NCBI GenBank assembly: GCA_902788095.1 | Contig: CADAIT010000004.1 | Location: 101,661 to 165,660 of the forward strand | Length of the DNA: 64,000 nucleotides | Direction: 5' to 3' | DNA from: an uncultured Bacteroidia bacterium | Lineage (GTDB): Bacteria; Bacteroidota; Bacteroidia; Bacteroidales; UBA932 | Shown here: positions 27,086 through 37,087 of the stretch, piece after piece | Position numbering within the stretch: position 1 is the first letter of the stretch | Layout: each line of letters begins with the position of its first letter | The notes under the pieces: model-generated | Database searches by the model: none | What the model saw: the letters and a program-made list of their open reading frames with translations, nothing else | What the model was told of the DNA's origin: nothing | Translations under genes and position numbers: made by a program

Positions 27086-29755
27086 ATGAAAAAACGGAAA
27101 CTCATCAGCATTGCCATTCTGATGCTTGCCGTCGCCGTTCCCGCCATGGCCGTATTCACCGGCATGGGCCTGGACGCGACGCTGTTCAACCTCCGGAGCG
27201 AACTGTATCACGAATACAAGCGCCTGGACAGCAAGCGGGAGCAGCAGCGGGAAAATTACGAAATCCAGCACCAGAAGATGGTGGACATTGTCAAAAAGTG
27301 CAACGACCTGTCCCTGATGCTGTATTCCCAGAAGCAGGAATATGCTTTTGACATCAGCTATGCGCTGGAGAAAGTAAGCGAGGAATACAAAGACTTCAAC
27401 GCCAACCGCACCCCGTACGACCGCATCGTATTCTCCCTGGATGTGGAGATTAACCGCTATGCACGCCTGATTGAATCCCTCCGTCGCCTTCCTCCCGAAC
27501 TCCTGGACGTGGAAGTGGTGCCGGACAGCCTGGCCTACCACAACGACTCGCTGGACGTTCACCTGATGCAGAACGAAAGTCTTCTGGAGCAGGATTTGCA
27601 CGAACAGGTGGCCGGCGTCCTGGCCCTGAATGCTGCACGGGACACCGTTTCCCGGGAGGAACGCACTCCGGCGTTCATCCTGAGCGAGGTGGGCCAGGCC
27701 GACCGCGACTCCTGCCTGCGGTATGCCGCCGAACTGCTGAAGATGTATGCCGAGACACGGGAACTGGTGATGGCGGACAGCACCCATTACCGGGAAGCCC
27801 GGCTGCGCATGGAAGAATCCTACAAATATGCCCGGGAGTACTACGGCATCATCGAGGACAAAGTGTTCGTAGAGGGCCAGACCCCTTGGTTCACCATCCT
27901 GTCACAGCCCGGCAAATACTGGAAGAACACCAAGGCGGCCATGAATGAGAAATACAGTTTCTCCGACATCGGGAAGGCACTTTTCAAAGATCAGGTGGAT
28001 TACAGCGAAGAAGAGATTGTCAACAATACCCGGCTGGTGAACTCGGCCAGAATATACTGGCTGGTGATTTATGTCGTGTTCTTCTTCTTGCTGTGGGGCC
28101 TCTCCGCACTCATCCTGATTCCGGTATTCCGTTTTGTCAAGCCGCTGAAGGGGCGTGTCGCCAAGGAGCAGAAGCGGTACATCGCCCTGCTGCTGGGCTG
28201 CATCCTGTTCATGGCCCTCACCTTTGAGAGCACCGACGACGACATTGCGCGCAAGGCCATGCACATCATGTACACCTTCTTCGGCCTGCTCGTGGCCATC
28301 AACACGGCCCTCCTCATCCGGCTGAAACCGGCCAAGCTCAAACACAGTGTCCGGATTTACCTGCCCACCATTTGCACGGCCCTGTTTGTCATCAGCTGCC
28401 GGGTGCTGTTTGTGCCCAATGCCTTCTTGAACATGTTCTTCCCGCCCCTGCTCCTGGCCATGGCGCTGTGGCAGCTCATCGCCAATCTCAAGCGCAGCCA
28501 CAAGGCAGACCTCACGGACGCGGTGCTGGGATGGATTTCCTTCGTCATTACGGCCATTGCCATCATTATCGGACTGGCGGGCTATATTTTCCTGTCCCTT
28601 ATCATCCTGGTATGGTGGTATTTCCAACTGGGACTCATCCTGGCCATCCTCTCTGTCTGGGACCTGATCCTCCTGTACAAGGAAAAGCGGCTGAACAAGC
28701 GCCTGGAGGCCTACAGCGCCAAGATTACCTTCGTGTCCGGGCAGGACAAGGACAATCTGCTTTTCGGAGCCTCCTGGTTCTATGACCTCATCCGTGAAGT
28801 CCTGATACCGCTGATGGCGCTCAGTTCGCTTCCCGTCTGTGCCTATTGGGCGCTGGGCATCTTCGAATTCAGGGACTTGTACCTGACCATCTTCGAGAAG
28901 CCCTTCTTTACTCAGGGCGAATTCCGGGTATCCATTTTCAACATCCTGTTCCTGATAGAGATGTTCCTGGTGTTCCGCTATGTGAACAAAGCCGTCCACA
29001 CCCTGTGGCAGGTCCTCGCATACCACCGCTACCTCCGCAAACATGAGAAAAAGACCGTTCGCGCCAACGAAATCAACCTTTCCCTGGGGAACAGCCTCAT
29101 CAGCGTGTTTGTATGGTTTGTCTATGCCGACCTCTTCATTGTGACGCTGAACATCCCGACAGGCGCCCTCGGGCTCATTGCCGGCGGTCTCAGTGCCGGT
29201 ATAGGTCTGGCCCTGAAGGACATCATCAACAACTTCATCTATGGTATCCAGCTGCTGAGCGGACGCCTGCGCGTAGGTGACGTCATCGAATGCGACGGCA
29301 TCCGCGGCAAGGTGGCCTCCATCAGCTACCAGACCACACAGATCCAGTCTGTTGGCGAAGTCATCATTTCCTTCACCAACACGGCGCTCTTCAACAAGAA
29401 CTTCAAGAACCTGACGCGCGGCAGCGCCTATGAGTACGTGAGCGTGCCGGTGAGCGTAAGCTATGGCACGGACATAGAGAAGGTGCGCCAGCTGCTGATA
29501 GAGGCCAGCCAGCAACTGCTGACCAAGGACAAGTATGGCCGCGACATCGTGGATCCCAAACGCGGGGTCAACGTGGGCCTGTCAGAGTTCGGCGACAGCG
29601 GCATCACCATCGCCCTCAAGCAGTTCGTGCTGGTAGAGGAGCGCTTCGGCTATGCCAACCGCGCCCGGGAGCTCATCTACAACACGCTGAATGCGAACGG
29701 CATCACCATCCCGTTCCCGCAGTGCGACATTCACATGATTCCCGAGGACAAATAA
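27086..29755 (+). CDS. Large MscS-family mechanosensitive channel
   Basis: 889 residues. An N-terminal signal-like segment is followed by a ~270-residue periplasmic helical/coiled region, about ten membrane segments (from residue ~325), and the MscS core. The pore helix is GALGLIAGGLSAGIGLALKDIINNF and the beta domain VGDVIECDGIRGKVASI. This resembles the MscK/YbdG-like large channels that vent solutes upon osmotic downshock. It has its own promoter and is monocistronic; it converges with the DUF4783 gene. Confidence 0.9.
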   Translation: MKKRKLISIAILMLAVAVPAMAVFTGMGLDATLFNLRSELYHEYKRLDSKREQQRENYEIQHQKMVDIVKKCNDLSLMLYSQKQEYAFDISYALEKVSEEYKDFNANRTPYDRIVFSLDVEINRYARLIESLRRLPPELLDVEVVPDSLAYHNDSLDVHLMQNESLLEQDLHEQVAGVLALNAARDTVSREERTPAFILSEVGQADRDSCLRYAAELLKMYAETRELVMADSTHYREARLRMEESYKYAREYYGIIEDKVFVEGQTPWFTILSQPGKYWKNTKAAMNEKYSFSDIGKALFKDQVDYSEEEIVNNTRLVNSARIYWLVIYVVFFFLLWGLSALILIPVFRFVKPLKGRVAKEQKRYIALLLGCILFMALTFESTDDDIARKAMHIMYTFFGLLVAINTALLIRLKPAKLKHSVRIYLPTICTALFVISCRVLFVPNAFLNMFFPPLLLAMALWQLIANLKRSHKADLTDAVLGWISFVITAIAIIIGLAGYIFLSLIILVWWYFQLGLILAILSVWDLILLYKEKRLNKRLEAYSAKITFVSGQDKDNLLFGASWFYDLIREVLIPLMALSSLPVCAYWALGIFEFRDLYLTIFEKPFFTQGEFRVSIFNILFLIEMFLVFRYVNKAVHTLWQVLAYHRYLRKHEKKTVRANEINLSLGNSLISVFVWFVYADLFIVTLNIPTGALGLIAGGLSAGIGLALKDIINNFIYGIQLLSGRLRVGDVIECDGIRGKVASISYQTTQIQSVGEVIISFTNTALFNKNFKNLTRGSAYEYVSVPVSVSYGTDIEKVRQLLIEASQQLLTKDKYGRDIVDPKRGVNVGLSEFGDSGITIALKQFVLVEERFGYANRARELIYNTLNANGITIPFPQCDIHMIPEDK

Positions 29756-29784
29756 AGTCCCGGGCATCCCGAATTACGTTACGT

Positions 29785-29821
29785 TTCCGCCAGGCAGCTT
29801 CAATAAGCAGTCTGGCGGGAA
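29785..29821. terminator. Inverted repeat between convergent genes (possible bidirectional terminator)
   Basis: TTCCGCCAG (29785-29793) and CTGGCGGGAA (29812-29821) can pair around an 18-base loop. It lies just after the MscS stop and covers the 3' end of the DUF4783 gene. No strong T tract, so termination is only suggested. Confidence 0.35.
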
Positions 29822-30255
29822 ATGTTTAATTGCTGAATTTTGTAAGGGTCGCCATTGGAGGAGGTGGCGTAAATGGTAACTTGAAAAAGTTCGCCTCCGG
29901 CGTTGAGCAGGCCGATCATGTACTTCTTGTTGGCCTCGGAGGCTTTGTGCGTCACATTGAAAGAACGCGGTGTGTTGGCTTCGAAGAAACTGCGCAGGAT
30001 TTCGCGGGCCTGTTTCCTGGAGCAGCTGCGGGACGATGAAATGACCGTGACGTCCAGATTGTCCGCGAACCAGGTGGAGAGCGACGCTGCGTCTCCGGCG
30101 GCCATGTATTTGGTGATGGAGGAGAAAACGGCGAAACCGTCATCCTGCTTGAAGCGCTGGAACTGTGTGTTGGTGAGGAAGGACTGCGCCTGCGCCGAAA
30201 AGCCCGCACACAAAAGGATGCCGGACAGCAGAAGAATATGGAATGTATGTTTCAC
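29800..30255 (-). CDS. DUF4783 family secreted protein
   Basis: 151 residues: a signal peptide (HILLLSGILLCAGFSAQA) then an NTF2-like domain (ITKYMAAGDAASLSTWFADNLDVTVI... REILRSFFEANTPRSFNVTHKASE). DUF4783 is a Bacteroidetes family often adjacent to rlmH or nadC. Function unknown; the cone fold suggests ligand binding. GTG 30255 is the best start since it begins the signal peptide. It is divergent from rlmH. Confidence 0.8.
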   Translation of the reverse strand: MKHTFHILLLSGILLCAGFSAQAQSFLTNTQFQRFKQDDGFAVFSSITKYMAAGDAASLSTWFADNLDVTVISSSRSCSRKQAREILRSFFEANTPRSFNVTHKASEANKKYMIGLLNAGGELFQVTIYATSSNGDPYKIQQLNISRQTAY

Positions 30256-30289
30256 CGTGGCAACATCTTGCAAATTCCGCGCCGAATTG

Positions 30290-30297
30290 CTACTTTT
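30290..30297 (+). promoter_or_regulatory. -7 box of the rlmH-kinase operon
   Basis: TACTTTTG with TTGCAAATTC about 20 bases before; matches the Bacteroidetes consensus ahead of ATG 30347. Confidence 0.55.
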
Positions 30298-30346
30298 GTA
30301 CACAAAGATGATTCTTCGGCCAAGGCCCCGGAAAGATACGCTGTCC

Positions 30347-30820
30347 ATGAACATCGTTTTGCTGACCGTCGGAAAAACCGACATAAAATGGGTAAAGGAC
30401 GGCCTGGATGTGTACACGTCCAGGCTCAGGCACTATGTCCCTTTCCAGGTCACGGAAATTCCGGAACTCAAGAAAGTAGCGGCCCTGACCAAACAGCAAA
30501 TCAAAGAAAAGGAGGGCGAACTCATCCTGAAACAGCTTGCCCCCGGGGACATCCTTATCCTGCTGGACGAGCACGGACGGGAGTTCCGCAGTTTGGAATT
30601 CGCGGAATTCATTGAAAAGCAGCTGGCGGCCGGCGGGCGCAACCTCATCTTCACCGTGGGCGGGGCGTATGGATTTTCCGAGGCGGTGTACGCACGCGCC
30701 CAGGGTAAAATCTCCCTGTCCAAAATGACCTTCTCACATCAGATGGTCCGCACGATATTTGCAGAACAGCTGTACCGGGCTTTCACCATCCTGAAGGGAG
30801 AGCCGTACCATCATGAATAA
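30347..30820 (+). CDS. rlmH: 23S rRNA (pseudouridine(1915)-N(3))-methyltransferase RlmH
   Basis: 157 residues, SPOUT-class methyltransferase: MNIVLLTVGKTD start, LDEHGREFRSLEFAEFIE, and the knot motif FTVGGAYGFSEAVYARA ... ISLSKMTFSHQMVR. It modifies pseudouridine 1915 in helix 69 of 23S rRNA. Length matches the family. An 8-base overlap couples it to the histidine kinase. Confidence 0.95.
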   Translation: MNIVLLTVGKTDIKWVKDGLDVYTSRLRHYVPFQVTEIPELKKVAALTKQQIKEKEGELILKQLAPGDILILLDEHGREFRSLEFAEFIEKQLAAGGRNLIFTVGGAYGFSEAVYARAQGKISLSKMTFSHQMVRTIFAEQLYRAFTILKGEPYHHE

Positions 30821-33800
30821 GAAAAGGCACATACTGCAATGGCTGGGCGCCATCCTCTTGCTTGCAGCCGTGGGGGTATTCGCCGCCTCGTTCTTCACGG
30901 GCGGCCGCGGGAACGTGGAGTCGGCCGCCGCAGAAATGGGGTTCCGTGTCAAAAACCGCCTCCACATCCTGGACAAGTTCATCGACAAAGGAATACACAC
31001 CCGTACGGACGGATGGATGGAACTGAACGGCATCCCGGAAGACATGGTGGTGTACCGCTACGTGGAAGACACCCTGCAAAGCTGGGCCAACCAGTTTCCC
31101 ATCCGCAGTGACGATATCCGCCCGCAAACCCTGGTCAACCGCCTGGGAGACAGCCGGGGCAATTTCTCCTCGCCCCTGAAAGATGCCTCCGAAGCGCTTC
31201 GCTATGTGAACCACGGTCCCAAATGGTACCTGGAAAAGAAAGTCCAGGGAGAGGACTGCGTCATTATCGCCGGCCTGGAGATAGTGAATGAACTGCAAGC
31301 CGGGTCGCTCAATGGCATCAACAGAAACTTCGGAGTCAGCCAGTATTACACCGTGCGGCCGTTGTCGGAAGGCACGGGCGTTTCGGTGATGGTGGACGGA
31401 ACCCCTCTGTTCAAGCTCACCGCGGAAACGCTTGCCGAAAGCAATCAGCGGCATTCCACCATGCTGTGGTTCGCCCTGGGGCTGCTGCTGTCCGCTCTGC
31501 TGCTCCTGCTCGGCACCCATCCCACCCCGGGAACCCTGGCCGCCACCATACTCCTGCAAGGGACGGCGATTACCGGCATGTACCTGTACGGACGCGGGCT
31601 CAGCGCCACCTCGCAGCTGTTTTCGCCCCTGCTGTATGCCGACGGGCCCCTGCTGTACGCACTGGGCGCCGTCGTTCTCATCAATCTGGGCATCACCTTG
31701 CTGGTGCTGGATGTCTTTCTGGCCCGACGCCCCCTGCTCAAAGCCCTGCGGGAAAAACGGCGTCCCGCATGGGAAGGCATCCTGTCCCTGCTGCTTGTCC
31801 TGCTTACGGTGGCCGTGTGCGTCTATATGCACCTTACCTTCCGCAGCATTACCGTCAACTCCAGCATCAATCTGGAGCTCTACAAAGTAGGCCTGCTGAA
31901 CGGCTATACGGCCATCGTGTACCTGTCTTTCCTGGCCCTGTCGCTCTCGGTGCCGCTGCTCCTGCAAATGCTTTCTCCCCTGCTGCGCTCCCTTACGGGC
32001 CTGCGTTACGACGTGTTTTCCCCCGGCGGGCGTCTCTGCTACGCCGTCGTCACGGGCGTTTACTTCGTGGCGGCATCGTCCACGTTCGGCTTTCAGAAAG
32101 AACAGCGGCGCATTGACGTGTGGGCCAACCGCCTGGCGATGAGCCGCGACATCGCCCTGGAAATCCAGTTGCGCAGCGTGGAAAACGCCATCGCCTCCGA
32201 CCCGATGATCGGCGCCCTGTCCGTCATAGAGGGCAGTGCCGACATCATCCAGGGCCGGCTGGTAAGCGCATACATGGGCCGCATTTCACAGGACTATGAC
32301 ATTGCCGTGCAGCTGCCGGACGACGTCACCGCCACCGTCCTGTTCCAGGACCGCATCCGCAGCGGCGTGCGCCTGGGCGAGAATTCGCATTTCTTTTACA
32401 GCGCCATCAGCAGCGGACGCACCACATACACCGGCCTCTTCACCTATTATGTCAAGAACCAGGGCTCGCATTCGGTACTGGTGACGGTGGAATCCAAGCA
32501 CAACCGGGAGGACCGCGGCTACCTGAGCCTGCTGGGCATTTCGGACCCCGGGCGGGTATCGCTGCCCCCTGTCTATTCCTGGGCCAAATACGTGGACGAC
32601 CGGCTGGTGCAGTACAAGGGGCTCTACCCCTACCCCACCGTTTACTCCGACCAACTTAAACAATTCACGGACAAGGGATTGACGCATGTGGACATGGAAG
32701 GCTGGTGCCACTTCATGCACAATGTGTCGGAGGGTGAAACCATTGTCATATCGCGTCCCGGCACCGAGTGGCTTTACTACGTGGTGGAGGGCGTCCTCCT
32801 TGCCATCGTGGCCTTCCTCCTGCTCTCACTCCTCGCCTGGCGGCAGCGCGGAATCGGCGGGCGGAGATATTACCAGACGCGCATCAGCCTGGTGATGTAC
32901 ATTTCGCTCATCGTCACGCTGGTGGCCATGGCCGGCTTCAGCGTCTGGTTCGTTTACAAACGGAACAATGCCGACATGGAAAGCATCATGACGGCACGCA
33001 TCAACTCCCTCCAGAGCATGCTGCAGGAGCGGCTGCGGCAGGTGGAGGACCCGGAGGAAATTCGTACCACGGCCACCCTGGCGGCGGTAGAAGGCGTGGG
33101 CAACAACCTCAAATGCGACATTTCCCTCTTCGACCTGTCCGGCCGCGTGGTCATGAGTACCACGCCGGAAGTTTACGACCGCATGATTCTGGGACATCGG
33201 CTGGACGATGCCGCCTACATGCAGATCATGTACGTCCACAAGCGTTTTTACATGCACCGGGAGCGGGTGGGCCGCCGCAGCTATTACGCGCTGTATGCCC
33301 CAGTCATGAACAGCAGCGGACGGATGGTGGCCATCGTATCGTCCCCCTTCACCGACATAACGCACGACCTGGAGACGGAAGCCATCCTGCACATCGCCAC
33401 CGTCATTACCATTTTCCTGCTGCTGCTGATGATTTCCCGTTTCATCACCTTCGAAGTCGTGAGCCGCATGTTCCGCCCCATTGCGGAACTCCGCCGCAAG
33501 ATGACCGTTACGGACGTCGATCACCTGGAGCCGCTGGAGTACAAGCAGGACGATGAAATCACCCCGCTGGTGCAGGCCTACAACCGCATGGTGCGCGACC
33601 TTGGCGAGAGTTCCCGCCGCCTGGCGCAGGTGGAGCGGGACAAGGCCTGGACGGACATGGCCCGGCGGGTGGCACACGACCTCAAGAACCCGCTCACGCC
33701 CATCAAGCTGCAGCTTCAGATGCTCATGCGCATGAAGGCGACGGGGAATCCCGCCTGGGAGGAACGCTTCGACGAGGTGGCCCAGACGGTGCTCTACCAT

Positions 33801-34310
33801 GTGGATTTGCTGGCCGATTCCGCCGACCAGTTCTCCACCTTTGCCAAGATGTACGACCAAAAAGCGGAACGGCTGGACCTGGACGCGCTGATTCGGCAGG
33901 AAGTGGACCTCTTCGACTCCCGTGACGACATTCAGCTGGATTACTTCGGCCTGGCCGATGCCATTGTAGAGGCGCCGCGCCCGCAGCTCACCCGCGTGGT
34001 GGTGAACCTGATTACCAACGCCATTCAGGCCGTCGATGGAATCGAGGGCAAAAAACGGCTGGTGGTGTCGCTGCGCAACGCCGTGGAAGACGGTTTCTAC
34101 GACATCGTCGTGGAAGACAACGGACCGGGCGTAGATGCCGCCAACCAGGACAAGATATTCACCCCGGACTTCACCACCAAAACCAGCGGCAGCGGCCTGG
34201 GACTGGCCATCTGCCGGCGCATCGTGGAGCACTGCGGCGGCTCTGTTTCCTACAGCAAGTCCTTCAACCTGGGCGGCGCCTGCTTCACCGTGAAATACCC
34301 CAAGGCATAG
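30813..34310 (+). CDS. Very large membrane sensor histidine kinase (NtrY-like)
   Basis: 1165 residues. N-terminal anchor, about five further membrane segments (residues ~210-420), an extracytoplasmic region, two more segments (~650-710), a second sensor domain, then HAMP, dimerisation/phosphoacceptor helix (DMARRVAHDLKNPLTPIKLQLQ, His in VAHDL) and HATPase (VVNLITNAIQAV, EDNGPGVD, GSGLGLAICRRIVEHCGG). It would phosphorylate the response regulator encoded 44 bases downstream. Signal unknown; homologous kinases sense envelope or nitrogen state. Confidence 0.9.
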   Translation: MNKKRHILQWLGAILLLAAVGVFAASFFTGGRGNVESAAAEMGFRVKNRLHILDKFIDKGIHTRTDGWMELNGIPEDMVVYRYVEDTLQSWANQFPIRSDDIRPQTLVNRLGDSRGNFSSPLKDASEALRYVNHGPKWYLEKKVQGEDCVIIAGLEIVNELQAGSLNGINRNFGVSQYYTVRPLSEGTGVSVMVDGTPLFKLTAETLAESNQRHSTMLWFALGLLLSALLLLLGTHPTPGTLAATILLQGTAITGMYLYGRGLSATSQLFSPLLYADGPLLYALGAVVLINLGITLLVLDVFLARRPLLKALREKRRPAWEGILSLLLVLLTVAVCVYMHLTFRSITVNSSINLELYKVGLLNGYTAIVYLSFLALSLSVPLLLQMLSPLLRSLTGLRYDVFSPGGRLCYAVVTGVYFVAASSTFGFQKEQRRIDVWANRLAMSRDIALEIQLRSVENAIASDPMIGALSVIEGSADIIQGRLVSAYMGRISQDYDIAVQLPDDVTATVLFQDRIRSGVRLGENSHFFYSAISSGRTTYTGLFTYYVKNQGSHSVLVTVESKHNREDRGYLSLLGISDPGRVSLPPVYSWAKYVDDRLVQYKGLYPYPTVYSDQLKQFTDKGLTHVDMEGWCHFMHNVSEGETIVISRPGTEWLYYVVEGVLLAIVAFLLLSLLAWRQRGIGGRRYYQTRISLVMYISLIVTLVAMAGFSVWFVYKRNNADMESIMTARINSLQSMLQERLRQVEDPEEIRTTATLAAVEGVGNNLKCDISLFDLSGRVVMSTTPEVYDRMILGHRLDDAAYMQIMYVHKRFYMHRERVGRRSYYALYAPVMNSSGRMVAIVSSPFTDITHDLETEAILHIATVITIFLLLLMISRFITFEVVSRMFRPIAELRRKMTVTDVDHLEPLEYKQDDEITPLVQAYNRMVRDLGESSRRLAQVERDKAWTDMARRVAHDLKNPLTPIKLQLQMLMRMKATGNPAWEERFDEVAQTVLYHVDLLADSADQFSTFAKMYDQKAERLDLDALIRQEVDLFDSRDDIQLDYFGLADAIVEAPRPQLTRVVVNLITNAIQAVDGIEGKKRLVVSLRNAVEDGFYDIVVEDNGPGVDAANQDKIFTPDFTTKTSGSGLGLAICRRIVEHCGGSVSYSKSFNLGGACFTVKYPKA

Positions 34311-34328
34311 TGTTTGGAAAAAAATCGA

Positions 34329-34336
34329 TATATTTG
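34329..34336 (+). promoter_or_regulatory. Possible internal -7 box before the response regulator
   Basis: TATATTTG, 18 bases before ATG 34355. A TTTGG occurs upstream but at 12 instead of 19-20 bases, so this is a weak call. Confidence 0.35.
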
Positions 34337-34354
34337 TAGAAAGAAACACCATTC

Positions 34355-35503
34355 ATGAAAGTTCTGATTATAGACGACGAAAGAGCCATCCGCTACTCCC
34401 TGAAAGAAATCCTGGAAATGGAGAATTACCAGGTGGAAGCCGCCGAAAACGGCAAGGAAGGCCTGGAAAAAGCGGAAAAAGAAAAATATGACGCCATCCT
34501 GTGCGATATCAAGATGCCGGAGATGGACGGAACCGAAGTGCTGGCCAAACTCATCGAAGACGGTGTGGAATCCCCTGTGGTCATGATTTCCGGCCATGCC
34601 GACATTTCCACGGCCGTGGATTGCATCAAAAAGGGCGCCTTCGACTTTATTGAAAAGCCGCTGGACCTGAACCGCATTCTCATTACCCTGAAAAACGCCA
34701 CGGACAAGGCCAAGCTGGTCACACAGACCAAAATCCTGAAAAAGAAGATTTACGGCCGCGAGATGATCGGCGCTTCCGTCCCGGTGGAGCACCTGCGGGA
34801 GATGATCGGCAAAGTGGCCCCCACCCAGGCGAGCGTGCTCATCACCGGTCCCAACGGCTCCGGAAAGGAACTGGTCGCCCAGAGCATTTATCAGCTCAGC
34901 GAGCGTTCCATGATGCCCTTCGTGGAGGTAAACTGCGCAGCCATTCCGTCAGAACTCATTGACAGTGAGCTGTTCGGCCACAAGAAAGGCTCGTTCACAT
35001 CGGCCATCAAAGACCACAAGGGGAAATTCGAGCAGGCCGACGGCGGCACCATTTTCCTGGACGAGATTGGCGACATGTCCCTCCCGGCCCAGGCCAAAGT
35101 GCTGCGCGTGCTGCAGGAACGCAAACTTACGCCGGTGGGAGGCGACAAGGAGATTACCGTGGACGTGCGCGTCATCGCCGCCACCAACAAGAATCTGACG
35201 GAGGAAATCCAGAAAGGGAATTTCCGCGAAGACCTGTATCACCGGCTCAGCGTAATTGTCCTGAAAGTTCCGGCCCTGGACGAGCGAAAGGAGGATATTC
35301 CGCTGCTAATCAGCCATTTCTCGGAACAAATCTGCACCGAGAGCGGCAAACCCGTGCGCGAATTCTCGCCGGAGGCCGTAAAACGGCTTGCCGAGCGTCC
35401 CTGGCCCGGCAACATCCGTGAACTGCGCAACGTGGTGGAGCGCCTCCTCATCCTTGGCGGCTCTCCGGTAACTGCACAGGACGTAAATGACTATGTAATA
35501 TGA
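34355..35503 (+). CDS. NtrC-like response regulator lacking a DNA-binding domain
   Basis: 382 residues. A receiver domain (acceptor Asp51 in ILCDIKMPEMDG) and a sigma-54-type AAA+ domain (GPNGSGKE at the Walker A, DGGTIFLDEIGDMS at the Walker B, RPWPGNIREL). Two oddities are visible: the GAFTGA loop that contacts sigma-54 reads GSFTSA, and the protein ends 20 residues after the AAA+ lid, without the usual Fis helix-turn-helix. It lies directly after its probable kinase and overlaps cmk by ATGA. Confidence 0.88.
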   Translation: MKVLIIDDERAIRYSLKEILEMENYQVEAAENGKEGLEKAEKEKYDAILCDIKMPEMDGTEVLAKLIEDGVESPVVMISGHADISTAVDCIKKGAFDFIEKPLDLNRILITLKNATDKAKLVTQTKILKKKIYGREMIGASVPVEHLREMIGKVAPTQASVLITGPNGSGKELVAQSIYQLSERSMMPFVEVNCAAIPSELIDSELFGHKKGSFTSAIKDHKGKFEQADGGTIFLDEIGDMSLPAQAKVLRVLQERKLTPVGGDKEITVDVRVIAATNKNLTEEIQKGNFREDLYHRLSVIVLKVPALDERKEDIPLLISHFSEQICTESGKPVREFSPEAVKRLAERPWPGNIRELRNVVERLLILGGSPVTAQDVNDYVI

Positions 35504-36216
35504 ACATACCCGATATCATCATTGCCGTTGACGGTTATTCATCCACCGGGAAAAGCACCTTTGCCAAAATGGTGGCCCGGGAATTTGATTTTTTGTATCT
35601 GGACAGCGGCGCCATGTACCGCGGTGTGGCCTTCTGCGCCATGGAGGCGGGACTTGCCCGCGAGGACGCCACCTTTGACGAACCCGCATTGAAAGCGCTC
35701 CTTCCGTCGCTGGACCTGCATTTCCGCAGGACGGACGGTGCCACCAAACTGTACCTGGGAGAGCGCTGTATCGAAACCGAAATCCGTACGCTGAACGTTT
35801 CCAACTACGCCAGCCCGGTAAGCGCCCTGCCCTTTGTCCGCCATTTTGTCGATGACAGACTTCACGCGTTTGCCGCCGACGGCCGCGTCATCATGGACGG
35901 CCGCGATATCGGCACCACCGTTTTCCCCGATGCCCAGGTAAAGATTTTCATGACGGCCGAACCTGCCGAACGGGCCCGCCGCCGCTACGAGGAACTGATA
36001 GCCAAAGGAGAAAACGTCACGCTGGAGGAGGTCGGGAAAAGCCTGGCCGAACGCGATTACCGCGATTCGCACCGTGAGACATCCCCTTTGCGCCGGGCCG
36101 ACGACGCCTACGTCCTGGACAATACGCACATGACGCTGCATGAGGAATTGGTGTGGATGCTGGGCCTCCTGCAAGGCAAATTCGGACTCCTGGAAAGCCC
36201 CGGCCTGTCATGGTAA
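35500..36216 (+). CDS. cmk: Cytidylate kinase (CMP kinase)
   Basis: 238 residues. P-loop AVDGYSSTGKSTFAK, then LDSGAMYRGVAF, the NMP-binding MDGRDIGTTVFPDA and the lid RDYRDSHRETSPLRRADDAYVLDNT. It phosphorylates CMP and dCMP. It is coupled to the response regulator (ATGA) and overlaps ispH by 7 bases; the cmk-ispH pairing is common in bacteria. Confidence 0.96.
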   Translation: MNIPDIIIAVDGYSSTGKSTFAKMVAREFDFLYLDSGAMYRGVAFCAMEAGLAREDATFDEPALKALLPSLDLHFRRTDGATKLYLGERCIETEIRTLNVSNYASPVSALPFVRHFVDDRLHAFAADGRVIMDGRDIGTTVFPDAQVKIFMTAEPAERARRRYEELIAKGENVTLEEVGKSLAERDYRDSHRETSPLRRADDAYVLDNTHMTLHEELVWMLGLLQGKFGLLESPGLSW

Positions 36217-37079
36217 GCGTGGAGATAGATTCCGGTTCCGGCTTTTGCGGCGGAGTAATCCGGGCCATTACCCGAGCGGAGGATTTTCTGGCCAGCCATC
36301 CGCTCATGTATTCGCTGGGCGATATCGTGCACAACGAAGCGGAACTTGCACGGCTGCGGGAACGCGGCCTTGTAACGGTAAACAGCCTGTCCGAAGTCCC
36401 CGAGGGAGAAACCGTGCTCATCCGCGCGCACGGGGAACCGCCCGGTACCTATGAAGAAGCGAAACGGCGCAGGCTGGAAGTGGTTGACTGTTCCTGTCCG
36501 GTTGTGCTGCAGCTGCAAAAAAGAATCCGCGAATCCTATGCGCTCCTGCACGACGGAAATGTCCATGGTCAGGTGATTATCTTCGGACGCGTGGGACACG
36601 CGGAGGTGTTGGGCCTGTTGGGACAGGTGGACGGGGACGCCCTGGTGGTGGAAAATGAGGCCATGCTTCTGCGGGCCATGGACAAACTGGATTTTGACCA
36701 GCCCATGGAAATCTTTTCCCAGACCACCAAGAGCCCTTCCGAGTATGCCGACATCTGCCGCCTGCTCAAGAAACGCGGCGCCCGGCTCATCGTTCACGAC
36801 AGCATCTGCGCACAGGTGGCAAACCGGCATGAACGGCTGCTCACCTTTGCCCGCGAGCACGACATCATCCTGTTCGTGAGCGGAAGGGCGTCGTCCAACG
36901 GGAAAGTGCTCAGCGACCTCTGCCGCAGCGTGAATGCCAGAACCCATGTCATCGGCAGTACGGATGAAATAAACCCGGCCTGGTTCAAGGACCGGGACCG
37001 GGTGGGAATCTGCGGCGCCACCTCCACTCCCAAATGGTTGCTGGAAGAAGTGGCTTCCGCCGTACGCGACCTCTGCTGA
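36210..37079 (+). CDS. ispH: 4-hydroxy-3-methylbut-2-enyl diphosphate reductase IspH
   Basis: 289 residues. The three Fe-S cysteines are at 13 (SGFCGGV), 96 (CSCP) and 200 (HDSICAQVANR), matching E. coli positions 12, 96 and 197. It catalyses the last step of the MEP pathway, making IPP and DMAPP. ATG 36210 is the family start; a longer frame inside cmk is not homologous. It converges with efp. Confidence 0.96.
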   Translation: MVSVEIDSGSGFCGGVIRAITRAEDFLASHPLMYSLGDIVHNEAELARLRERGLVTVNSLSEVPEGETVLIRAHGEPPGTYEEAKRRRLEVVDCSCPVVLQLQKRIRESYALLHDGNVHGQVIIFGRVGHAEVLGLLGQVDGDALVVENEAMLLRAMDKLDFDQPMEIFSQTTKSPSEYADICRLLKKRGARLIVHDSICAQVANRHERLLTFAREHDIILFVSGRASSNGKVLSDLCRSVNARTHVIGSTDEINPAWFKDRDRVGICGATSTPKWLLEEVASAVRDLC

Positions 37080-37087
37080 AGGTTCAG

